From Candidatus Protochlamydia phocaeensis (GTDB lineage Bacteria; Chlamydiota; Chlamydiia; Chlamydiales; Parachlamydiaceae): a stretch of DNA of 64,000 nucleotides. The first letter of the stretch is position 1. Each line of letters starts with the position of its first letter. This document shows positions 1-7,834 of the stretch, one piece after another. Both the position numbers and the translations under genes were made by a program. The DNA lies in NCBI RefSeq assembly GCF_001545115.1, contig NZ_FCNU01000007.1:372001-436000 (forward strand), read 5' to 3'. The notes beneath the pieces were generated by a model. That model was not told the DNA's origin, made no database searches, and saw only the letters and a list, made by a program, of their open reading frames with translations.

Positions 1-1244
1 CAACCGATCCCATTTCGGGAGCGCAATTTTACCTGACCAATGATATGGCCATTAATTTGGACCTCATTTTTCGATCCTTACAGGCTGTCGGCATTACCCC
101 CGATACCACTGTGACGGATCCCACCACCCAAATTAGCTTGCTTAAAAACTGGCAAAGTTTAGCCGGCTTTGGAGTCGAAGACATTTTAACTCAAGCCAAT
201 AGCATAACAGGATCGACCCGTACGCTTCAAAGCATGGTGGAAATCGATTACGTCAAGCAGGGAAACGATATATTGGCTAATAAACTAAGCGGCTTGCAAG
301 GGCAGCTGCAAACGACCCAAGATATTCTAGCGACGCTGACGACTATTCAAAACATCGGCAATCAAATCACCGTGACCAATGCCGGTTCATTTGCCTTTCC
401 TCCTACCAACGATAATGAAATTCCCTCAGCAGCCGTTGGACAAATTCAGAGCATCATGAATCAAGTCGTTAAGGATTGGGGCCCCCTAAAACTTTCTCAG
501 GATCTGATCAATCAGTTGTCTAGTTTTGCCCAAACCTACTTCAGTGAGGTAAATTCAGCCAAAACCCAAGCCACCAGCAATGGAACGACATTCAGCGCAG
601 AATTTTCAAAACTGCATAGCGCATCCGACATTATAAAAAATTTGAACAATACCGAGCTGATTAAGCCCGGCGGTAAAGGTAAAAACGGCGGCGGCCCCTC
701 AAACTATTCTATTGCCTACTTTGAGGCGATGTACAAAGCCATGGCAAGCGCGCATTTCCATCAAATTTTCCCTGTCGCCACCCCAACAAGCACAGCTGCT
801 ACAGATCTACTAGCGGCCAAAAAGCAGCTCATGCAAGAGCTGGTTGACTTAGAAGTGCAAAATCCAGGCGCGACCCGCAGCACGGCAGGTTCATTGGCCA
901 GCTTCATTTATCAAGTCGCCTTAGACATCAGCACCCAATTTAAAGGCGTCACGGCCAATATGACCAGCGCAGAACTAAAAACGGCTCTTAAGAGTGCCGT
1001 TTCTTCCTGGATCATGGACAATCAAAACCAGCTCATCAGCTCTACCGCTTACAGCGATACAGGATCCATTCAAAATAACATCACCCAAGCCCTTAGTTCG
1101 GCACAGACGCTCAATGACCAACAAAAACAGCTCGTTCAAAATTATATGTTTATCTTCGAACAATTCTATCAGTCCGCCAGCATTGTTCTTAAAAAAATGA
1201 TGGACACCATTGAGAAGATGACACAAGGAATTATGGGAAGCTAG
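1..1244 (+). CDS. Hypothetical T3S-region protein, paralogue of the next gene (5' truncated by window edge)
   Basis: The reading frame is open from base 3, and its first residues (TDPISGAQFYLTNDMAI) align with residues ~79-95 of the downstream gene at 1438. The true start is therefore outside the window, and the ATG at 45 is internal. About 413 residues are visible. The two proteins are tandem paralogues that share long blocks, including NWQSLAGFGVEDILTQA, NPGATRSTAGSLASFIY and a C-terminal LNDQQKQLVQNYMFIF block. This copy carries a short Gly/Lys-rich insert (KPGGKGKNGGGPSN) that the next gene lacks. No signal peptide or convincing membrane segment is seen in the visible part. It lies just upstream of LcrH-type chaperone and translocator genes, so a secreted T3S substrate is a reasonable inference. 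I do not recognise the family and the biochemical role is unknown. Confidence 0.85.
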   Translation, partial: TDPISGAQFYLTNDMAINLDLIFRSLQAVGITPDTTVTDPTTQISLLKNWQSLAGFGVEDILTQANSITGSTRTLQSMVEIDYVKQGNDILANKLSGLQGQLQTTQDILATLTTIQNIGNQITVTNAGSFAFPPTNDNEIPSAAVGQIQSIMNQVVKDWGPLKLSQDLINQLSSFAQTYFSEVNSAKTQATSNGTTFSAEFSKLHSASDIIKNLNNTELIKPGGKGKNGGGPSNYSIAYFEAMYKAMASAHFHQIFPVATPTSTAATDLLAAKKQLMQELVDLEVQNPGATRSTAGSLASFIYQVALDISTQFKGVTANMTSAELKTALKSAVSSWIMDNQNQLISSTAYSDTGSIQNNITQALSSAQTLNDQQKQLVQNYMFIFEQFYQSASIVLKKMMDTIEKMTQGIMGS

Positions 1245-1299
1245 TTATTATTTAAAACAACACTTAATAAAGTGAGAGTGTAAATAAAACAAAGATAAA

Positions 1300-1328
1300 T
1301 TGATATTTTAATTAATTTTAGTTAAAAT
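1300..1328 (+). promoter_or_regulatory. Putative sigma-66 type promoter for the gene at 1438
   Basis: TTGATA (1300-1305), a 17-base spacer and TAAAAT (1323-1328) lie in a very AT-rich stretch about 110 bases upstream of the start codon. It resembles promoters seen before other T3S-region units in this window. The gap of almost 200 bases from the upstream paralogue supports independent transcription. No start-site data are available. Confidence 0.5.
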
Positions 1329-1437
1329 ATTAATTAGAGGATATTAACCTTCAACGACTTTAGCTTTATCTAACGCTTCTTTTCTTTTCCGACAGTGCTT
1401 TTAAGTCAAAAGCCGTTACTCATAAAAGGAGCTCATC

Positions 1438-2793
1438 ATGGGTTACAATATAACAGGGATTGGACCTGTTCCCTCTAACGTTGCTGAATATACGACGGGA
1501 GAAGTTCAGCAAAAGTATTTGCAATACGTCAATATTTTAAAGCAAATCTTCGATAAGCGGGCAGATAATCCGGATCCGAATTCTCAAACATTGACGGCAT
1601 CGGATTATACGACTTTAATAACCACGCTTCAAAACCTGAAGACGCTGGCTCAAAATGGAGCGACCGATCCGCTTTCGGGGGCTCAATTTTACTTGACGAG
1701 TGATATGGCCATTGACTTGGACTTAATTTTAAGGTCTTTAAGTGCGTCTGGTATTAACGTTGATTCTTTTATTGGAGATCCCCAGGCCCAAATGAATGCC
1801 ATGAAAAATTGGCAAAGCTTAGCGGGCTTTGGCGTTGAAGACATCTTGACGCAAGCTACTAGCATCACGGGAGGCACGCGGACTCTCCAAAGTATGATCG
1901 AGCTGGAATATGTCAAGGAGGGAAATGATCTTTTAAGCACCACATTAGGGGGGCTGCAAGATCAGCTGACGACCACCCAGGGCATTTTGGATACCTTGAC
2001 CGTTATCCAAAATATTGCCAACCAAATCACGGTCATGAATCCTGGCGACTTTGCTTTTCCACCTCAGACAGACGGACAAATTCCTTCTTCGGCTATCCAC
2101 CAATTAGACTCCCTGATTGGGAACAACTTATATGGTACCTGGACAACAGACGTTGCGACTGCAAAAGCCCAGGCCCTAGCCAACCACACGAGTTTCAGCA
2201 CGGAAATGGCCAAATTGCATGCCGCCTCTGACATCATTAAAAATTATGTCGGTAATGATTCCACGCATTTTATCAACACTTACAAAATCATGGCCAGCGC
2301 GCAATTCCGCCAAATCTTTCCGACCGCATCCCCCACCAGCACAGCCGCCAACGATTTGCTCAACGCCAAGCAAAAGCTCATGCAAGAATTGGCTGACTTG
2401 GAAAAGCAAAATCCAGGAGCGACTCGCAGCACGGCAGGATCATTGGCTAGTTTTATTTATCGCGTTGCTTTGGACGTCAGCAGCCATTTTAGCGGAATTA
2501 ACACGCAAGGCATGTCAAGCGCAGCTTTAAAGACAGCGCTGTCCGCAGCAGTGTCAGCTTGGATTTTGGATAACCAGAACCAAAAGGCCGGCTCTCAAGC
2601 AGCCAATAGTGCGGGATCCATCCAAAATAACCTGACGCAGGCAATCAGCGCAGGTGAATCCTTGAACGACCAGCAGAAGCAGCTTGTGCAAAACTACATG
2701 TTTATTTTCCAGCAGTTCTACCAATCAGCAAGCGATGTTTTGCAAAAAGTCAACCAGGTCATTCAAAAGCATGCTCAAGGAATTGCTCGTTAA
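1438..2793 (+). CDS. Hypothetical T3S-region protein, tandem paralogue of the preceding gene
   Basis: The 451-residue product starts at an ATG preceded by AAGGAG with good spacing. It is soluble-looking and rich in Gln, Ser, Thr and Ala, with helix-prone segments and no signal peptide. Residues from about 79 to the end align throughout with the truncated upstream protein. The first ~78 residues (beginning MGYNITGIGPVPSNVAEYTT) show what is missing from the upstream copy. The C-terminal block NDQQKQLVQNYMFIFQQFYQSA is helical and could serve as an oligomerisation or chaperone-binding region. Its position before an LcrH-type chaperone and a CopB-like translocator suggests a T3S substrate or accessory translocator. 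No named domain is recognised and function is unassigned. Confidence 0.85.
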   Translation: MGYNITGIGPVPSNVAEYTTGEVQQKYLQYVNILKQIFDKRADNPDPNSQTLTASDYTTLITTLQNLKTLAQNGATDPLSGAQFYLTSDMAIDLDLILRSLSASGINVDSFIGDPQAQMNAMKNWQSLAGFGVEDILTQATSITGGTRTLQSMIELEYVKEGNDLLSTTLGGLQDQLTTTQGILDTLTVIQNIANQITVMNPGDFAFPPQTDGQIPSSAIHQLDSLIGNNLYGTWTTDVATAKAQALANHTSFSTEMAKLHAASDIIKNYVGNDSTHFINTYKIMASAQFRQIFPTASPTSTAANDLLNAKQKLMQELADLEKQNPGATRSTAGSLASFIYRVALDVSSHFSGINTQGMSSAALKTALSAAVSAWILDNQNQKAGSQAANSAGSIQNNLTQAISAGESLNDQQKQLVQNYMFIFQQFYQSASDVLQKVNQVIQKHAQGIAR

Positions 2794-2888
2794 TAATGGC
2801 ATACTTATTGCTATAAGAAAAAAATTAAAATTTTTGAGAGTATTTTCCTCATTGTCTTTCTCTCAAGAAAATTGTGGAGAAAATTTAT

Positions 2889-4178
2889 ATGACAAGTCCT
2901 ACACCCAATGTCACTTTTGATGACGGATTTAATCAGGCGAGTTTCTTAGACAGCCTGCAGTATATTCCTACCGCTGTAACCAATTTCACTTATCCACAGG
3001 CGGTAACGAATTATTATAACCAAAATGGGCTCTCTCCTTTGCCGACTAGTTTTCTGCCTTTTAATACAGGAAATGAGCTTAGCAGCTTAGAAAATGGCCT
3101 CTCCGTCGCCCAAGACTTTGATAATTATTTATCGGGATATAGCCTGCCTCAAACTCCGGGTGCGACAACGCCGACTAAGGCTTTTACAGATTATAGCAGT
3201 TTTGCAGCCGGCTGGTATCAATACATGCAATCACCTAATAATGGAGGCCTCTATCAAGGGTTGCTAAACGATTTTGCAACGGCCATGGGGATTTCTTTAG
3301 GCAGCAACAATCAGATGGTAGCTGGAGACTGGATATATTTGAATAAATCCCCAGGAGTATCACCCCCCATTGATTTTACAAGCCCTTCTGCAACCAACAA
3401 CCCCATGATAATGGCTTTTCAAAAGTTTTTGGCTCAATACAAATATCCTCCTGGCGGACAAGCTTCATCAGGCTCGAATTTGCCTTATTACACGGATTTC
3501 ATTAATCAGTGGCATCAATGGCTTGGCGGTATCGCGACTTTGAGTAATGGAAACACGCTTGCCAGCTATCAAGCCTTTTATAACAGCTTTGCTAAGAATA
3601 CTTCTCTGCCGGATTTTACGGCTCGCCTCCAGAAGTTTTACGAAGATGAAGTGGCCAAAAATGGCTATTTTCTTCCCAGCCAAATGTTTTCCGACTGGGT
3701 CGACACCATTCGCAATGAGAATGGATTAAACGTCAATACCGCCTTGATTGGTTCTTCTCTAGCCGGCAATGATTCCGAAAAAGCCATCATTTTGAACCGC
3801 ATTATCTTATTGCTGATTTCCATGATTCAAACCCTGCAGAACGTTGGTATCGCGCAGGCCAACCGTCTGACTTATGTCACTCAATATCAAAACGCTTATA
3901 CAGGCCTGCAAACTCAAGTTCCCGTTTTCTTAAAAGACGGAAGCAACCCCATTGGTGGAAGTTCTACAGAAGCGGGCCAGGCAAGGAACGACTTGAACTC
4001 TTCTTTCAACGGTATTTTAACAGATAACTTGAGATCCTTAAGGGGGATTCAAGAAGATAACGCGAAAAAGTTGCAATCAAATGTCAACACGACAAATGAT
4101 GCGGTTAACCAGCAGACGGATATGGCGACAACCTTTTTACAGCAGTTAAATACTCTGCTCAGCACAATTTTGCGCTAA
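2889..4178 (+). CDS. Hypothetical secreted-looking protein of the translocator locus
   Basis: The frame is open from a GTG at 2874, but the ATG at 2889 has GGAG nine bases upstream and is preferred, giving 429 residues starting MTSPTPNVTFDDG. The first ~290 residues are rich in Tyr, Asn, Gly, Ser and Pro. The last ~150 are helical: a moderately hydrophobic segment (AIILNRIILLLISMIQTL) is followed by Gln/Asn-rich coiled-coil-like sequence. That layout resembles the helical C-termini of T3S tip or translocator-type proteins, but I cannot assign a family. It is followed after 110 bases by an LcrH-type chaperone gene. A translocator or effector served by that chaperone is an inference from context. 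Confidence 0.8.
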   Translation: MTSPTPNVTFDDGFNQASFLDSLQYIPTAVTNFTYPQAVTNYYNQNGLSPLPTSFLPFNTGNELSSLENGLSVAQDFDNYLSGYSLPQTPGATTPTKAFTDYSSFAAGWYQYMQSPNNGGLYQGLLNDFATAMGISLGSNNQMVAGDWIYLNKSPGVSPPIDFTSPSATNNPMIMAFQKFLAQYKYPPGGQASSGSNLPYYTDFINQWHQWLGGIATLSNGNTLASYQAFYNSFAKNTSLPDFTARLQKFYEDEVAKNGYFLPSQMFSDWVDTIRNENGLNVNTALIGSSLAGNDSEKAIILNRIILLLISMIQTLQNVGIAQANRLTYVTQYQNAYTGLQTQVPVFLKDGSNPIGGSSTEAGQARNDLNSSFNGILTDNLRSLRGIQEDNAKKLQSNVNTTNDAVNQQTDMATTFLQQLNTLLSTILR

Positions 4179-4288
4179 TTTACCGTTTTTGGATTCATGC
4201 CTATCATTGAACTTAAAGAATTGAATTTAGACGATTCCGGCATTATAAGAGCTTAGAATTTTAGCAATTTGATAAGAAGGAGGCTGCT

Positions 4289-4867
4289 ATGAAGGGTTCT
4301 CGAGGAACAAGAGGCCAAATGAGAAAAGAAACTTTAAATATTTCTGCACAAAAAGATGAAAAACTGGATAAAGCCTATGGCGACCTCATGAACAGAATGT
4401 TTAAGGATGGTATGGCTCCCAAAGATGCCATGGGCATCAATAACAATGTCCTAGAAAGCGTGTATGCACAAGCCTACCGGCTTTATAACACGGGAAAATA
4501 TATCGAGGCGACCCATCTTTTCCGCATTCTCATTATGATGAATGTGTCCGAGCCGAAATATGTATTAGGTTTGGCTGCCTGTTTTCATATGATGAAAGAA
4601 TATAAAAATGCGATTCAAACCTATACCATGTGCAGTGCTATTGATCCCAATAGTCCTATTCCCCATTATCATTCCTCTGACTGCTTCATTCAAATGAAAG
4701 ATTATGTCTCAGCCATGCTTTGCCTACAAATGGCCATTGATAAAGCAGGTAATAAGCCGGAATATGCCAAGATTAAAGAAAGAGCAGCCTTAAGCTTAGA
4801 AAGCTTAAAGCAGCAAAAACTCCCGTCGGTGCCTGTAAATATGGAAGAGGAAGCCCAGGAATTATAG
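4289..4867 (+). CDS. LcrH/SycD-type T3S class II chaperone (first copy)
   Basis: The product is 192 residues with a strong AAGGAGG ribosome site. The central ~110 residues form tetratricopeptide-type helical pairs (YAQAYRLYNTGKYIEATHLF, then YVLGLAACFHMMKEYKNAIQ, then PHYHSSDCFIQMKDYVSAM). This is the SycD/LcrH arrangement of three TPRs that cradle the N-terminus of hydrophobic translocators. In Chlamydia the equivalents are Scc2 and Scc3 (CT576 and CT862). The gene precedes a CopB-like translocator by 257 bases, a gap filled by a large palindrome. Its likely role is to keep that translocator soluble before export. A second related chaperone lies at 10109, so which gene is the Scc2 and which the Scc3 equivalent is unresolved. 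Confidence 0.88.
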   Translation: MKGSRGTRGQMRKETLNISAQKDEKLDKAYGDLMNRMFKDGMAPKDAMGINNNVLESVYAQAYRLYNTGKYIEATHLFRILIMMNVSEPKYVLGLAACFHMMKEYKNAIQTYTMCSAIDPNSPIPHYHSSDCFIQMKDYVSAMLCLQMAIDKAGNKPEYAKIKERAALSLESLKQQKLPSVPVNMEEEAQEL

Positions 4868-4880
4868 TTGGGTTTGATCT

Positions 4881-5052
4881 AAGAGGATTTTTTAAAACCG
4901 GTAATGGCCTAGATTCGAGATTATTTTCTCCTTAGAAGAAAACGTGAGATAGAGGGCCATATTTACCTCAATCTGGCTCTCTATCTCACGTTTCCTTCTA
5001 GGGCAAAAGAACTCAAATCTAGGCCTTTATCCGTTTTAAGAAATCCTTTAAA
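4881..5052. repeat. Long imperfect palindrome, copy of the dispersed intergenic repeat family
   Basis: The left arm (about 4881-4956, beginning AGAGGATTTTTTAAAACCGG) is nearly the reverse complement of the right arm (about 4974-5052, ending CGTTTTAAGAAATCCTTTA). The innermost stem pairs ACGTGAGATAGAG with CTCTATCTCACGT. Transcribed, it would fold into a hairpin of roughly 75 base pairs between the chaperone and the CopB-like gene. It is the longest and most complete member of the family seen in this window. Confidence 0.85.
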
Positions 5053-5123
5053 GGAATTGGCCAATGAATCGCTATTGACAGCCGCTATTTACCTCCGTTT
5101 AGCGAATCGATTAAGAGGTCATT

Positions 5124-7385
5124 ATGTCCATTAGTCAACAGTTTGGCATGCCAGATTTTACATCGATAGGCCAAAAAGTAGATCAACCGCCTATTGCCGA
5201 ATTGCCGTTTCAGGCTTTTGAAAAGTCACTCGATAGCATGGGGGCTTTTAGCTTTGCCCCTTTGCACTTCGCCCCCTTTGCACCTTACGACTCTAGTAGC
5301 TCTACCCCTATTTTAGAACCGCAAGCACAGGGTTCCTCAAAGGGTCCGATGCCCTATGGGCCAACCGAGCAGAAAATGGTTAAATACTTTTTCTCCGATC
5401 AGGTGCTTGCGCAATTACAACACAACAGTTCTTTTACACCTGATCAAGCAAAAACTATTTTTAACGCTGTTATGGAAGGCAATCCCTTGCCAGACCCCGT
5501 TCTTAATTCGATTGCAGCGAATATCAGCGTCCTGGTTACCAAAAAAACCATTGATGAAGGCAACCTTCCTCAAACTTGGACGATTACTTCTACGGATGCA
5601 AAGGACTGGACTCCGCTTCCCATTCAGCCCTACGGTGAGACTGAACAAGCTCAGATCGGCGCATACTATGACCAGGCCTTGTCGGATCAAGCAACTGCCT
5701 ATCTGGAGCAGCACATAGGAGATCTTACCCCTGAACAAACCCAGCATCTAATAACAGCCCTTCAAACAGGACAGATCTCTTCCGATATTGCCGACATTTA
5801 TGTTAATGTAAGCCAAAATGCGCGGATAGAAACGCAAACGGCTTTTGGTTTGCCAAGTACTTGGTTTAAAGGAACGGCCAATGTAGATGATTGGAGTCCT
5901 ATCAATTTGGGTATTATCACGCCCAGCAAAGTCGCAGAAGCTAAAATTTCAGATTTGCTAGATCATGCCGAACAAGTCCTAAAAGACATTCAAAACGCCA
6001 CCACTACTTTATTGGCGGGATTGACGGCAAATAGCCCCATTCGCGGCGCTCTTACGGATTTTCTTAAAATCATCGGCGAAGCCATTCGGGATTTAAAAAC
6101 AGCTTTAAGGCAATTGCAAGTAAAGGATGCAGAAAAGACCGAGCAGAATTCTAAAGCTAAATTTTCGGAATTGGCAGACCGCCAAATCCGCGCAGGCGAG
6201 CAAATGGACAAGATGATGCAAATGGAAGCCAAGCAAAAAAGCATGAAAGGCTTCGGCTTGGCCATGAAAATTATGGGCCCTATCATCTCGGCAATTGTCA
6301 CTGTAGTCTCAACCATTATTGGGATCATCATCGCCGCTGCCACACTTGGCGTTGGAACGCCTGCAGCCATTGCCTTTATTGCTGTGGGTGCCGGTATCTC
6401 CCTTGCCATTGGAACGGCCTTAACTGTCTATTCCGTCGTCGACAGCGCGACTAATTTGACTCAGAAGCTGGTCAAACTTTTTGATAATACCATTAAAGCC
6501 ATGATGCCCAATTCTCCCGAGTGGGCGCAAAAACTCGTCAAAGCGGCCATTATTATTGCCGCTGTTGTCTTGTTAACCGCAATTGTCATCATTGCCGCCG
6601 TTCTAGCCTTTGCAACCGGATCAGGAGAATCAGCAGCCGTCAATGCCACAACCCAAGCTGTGATAATGGCTATCACCAAAGCCATTTTGCAAGGCGTACA
6701 GCAAATGGCCGCTGCCTTAGCTGCCGCCCTTTTGATGAGTTCGAACGCTTTGCCGGAACTCATATCCTCTATTCTCAAAGCGGCAGGTGTCGGCAAAGAA
6801 GGCCAGCAAGCCGCAGCCATTCTCATCTCGATTGCAACTATGCTCGCCATTACAGTCGCAATGGCCGCTTTATCCGCCGCTTCCGGAGCAGCTGGCAAAC
6901 AAGCCGCCTCTGCTGCGACTGAGGGCGTAGAAACGGCGAGTAAGGGCATTGGAGAAAGACTTAAAGAAGCCATGGATTCCATCGTCCAACAGGCAAAAGA
7001 TATCATGGCTAGAGTAAAAGAATTCCTTACAGACTCTTTGGCAGACAAGGTGAAGACAATCGTCGACTATTTTAAAGCCAGCGGATTGCAATTGCTCAAT
7101 ACCATCGTCAAAACAATCCCAATGGCCGTTCAAGGCGTGGCCAGCATCGTCAATGCATCCATGAATCTTGTCGTTTACAAATTGCTTCTCGATATCGGCG
7201 AATTGACTGCTGCTGAAGATCTCTTAAAATCCTTAATTGAAGCCTTAGAAAAATTGCTCAAAAATCTTCAAGCCGGAATGTCGACACGCAATGATTTCAT
7301 TGTCCAGCTGCAGCAAACTTTTGGCCATATTTATAACGCAGCCAACCAAAATTATGGCAAACTGGCACAAGCCTTGCAAGGCTAA
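5124..7385 (+). CDS. CopB/YopB-like T3S translocator (first paralogue)
   Basis: The 753-residue product starts at an ATG preceded by AAGAGGT. Residues 1-280 are polar, with the stretch PYGPTEQKMVKYFFSDQV shared with the paralogue. Residues 280-375 are coiled-coil-like. Residues ~377-440, ~470-500 and ~563-590 are strongly hydrophobic and Ala/Ile/Gly-rich. The C-terminal ~100 residues are helical, with the conserved block DLLKSLIEALEKLLKNLQAGM. This matches hydrophobic translocators of the YopB/CopB type, which insert into the host membrane as part of the pore, but it is considerably longer than Chlamydia CopB (about 490 residues). An LcrH-type chaperone gene precedes it and a full-length paralogue follows. 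Assignment rests on architecture and context. Confidence 0.8.
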   Translation: MSISQQFGMPDFTSIGQKVDQPPIAELPFQAFEKSLDSMGAFSFAPLHFAPFAPYDSSSSTPILEPQAQGSSKGPMPYGPTEQKMVKYFFSDQVLAQLQHNSSFTPDQAKTIFNAVMEGNPLPDPVLNSIAANISVLVTKKTIDEGNLPQTWTITSTDAKDWTPLPIQPYGETEQAQIGAYYDQALSDQATAYLEQHIGDLTPEQTQHLITALQTGQISSDIADIYVNVSQNARIETQTAFGLPSTWFKGTANVDDWSPINLGIITPSKVAEAKISDLLDHAEQVLKDIQNATTTLLAGLTANSPIRGALTDFLKIIGEAIRDLKTALRQLQVKDAEKTEQNSKAKFSELADRQIRAGEQMDKMMQMEAKQKSMKGFGLAMKIMGPIISAIVTVVSTIIGIIIAAATLGVGTPAAIAFIAVGAGISLAIGTALTVYSVVDSATNLTQKLVKLFDNTIKAMMPNSPEWAQKLVKAAIIIAAVVLLTAIVIIAAVLAFATGSGESAAVNATTQAVIMAITKAILQGVQQMAAALAAALLMSSNALPELISSILKAAGVGKEGQQAAAILISIATMLAITVAMAALSAASGAAGKQAASAATEGVETASKGIGERLKEAMDSIVQQAKDIMARVKEFLTDSLADKVKTIVDYFKASGLQLLNTIVKTIPMAVQGVASIVNASMNLVVYKLLLDIGELTAAEDLLKSLIEALEKLLKNLQAGMSTRNDFIVQLQQTFGHIYNAANQNYGKLAQALQG

Positions 7386-7834
7386 TAGGCAGGCACAAGA
7401 CTAACATCTACTCTGTTAGGATTGATAAGACTTTTAAACCAGACATTAATAGCAAAAGTAATCTTTACTAAGCAAACTTAATTAAGTTTAATTTTAAAAT
7501 CAATTAAATATAAAAAAAATAATTAAATATTTGTTAAAATATTATTAGACAGTATTCAACAATTCAACAAAAGAATTATAAAGGAATTATCTTTGATAAA
7601 TTATGAAAGTTTGGATAGCAAGTCAATGACACCGATGACCTGGCCCTTGTTTTACTGACATCTTTTCCACTGACAAGCGCTTATTTCTTCCTTAACGGCT
7701 GATCTAAACTTACCTGAATGGTAGAGAAAAGATAGAGCTCGTTCAATTGTCTTCTTATCTCGCCATTAACTTTAACAATTGTTAGTAGCACTATTCAATT
7801 ATTGATTAGTCGCCCTAAATATTATGAGGTATAT
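7386..7834 (+). other. AT-rich intergenic region between the two CopB-like genes
   Basis: No supported gene is present. The region holds a promoter-like element at 7532-7540, a 12-base palindrome TAACAATTGTTA near 7770-7785, and the ribosome site of the next gene (GAGGT before the ATG at 7835). The long leader indicates that the second CopB-like gene is probably transcribed separately from the first. Confidence 0.5.
7532..7540 (+). promoter_or_regulatory. Putative extended -10 promoter of the second CopB-like gene
   Basis: TG-T-TAAAAT (7532-7540) lies in a run of A/T bases. It is identical over GTTAAAATATTA to the element upstream of the gene at 1438. No good -35 hexamer is visible. It would give a leader of almost 300 bases. 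Confidence 0.4.

Noticed and set aside
6461..7048. Long minus-strand open frames opposite both CopB-like genes
   Set aside because: They are antisense shadows of Ala/Ile/Gly-rich codons: composition is abnormal, there is no ribosome site, and the plus-strand genes are clearly real.
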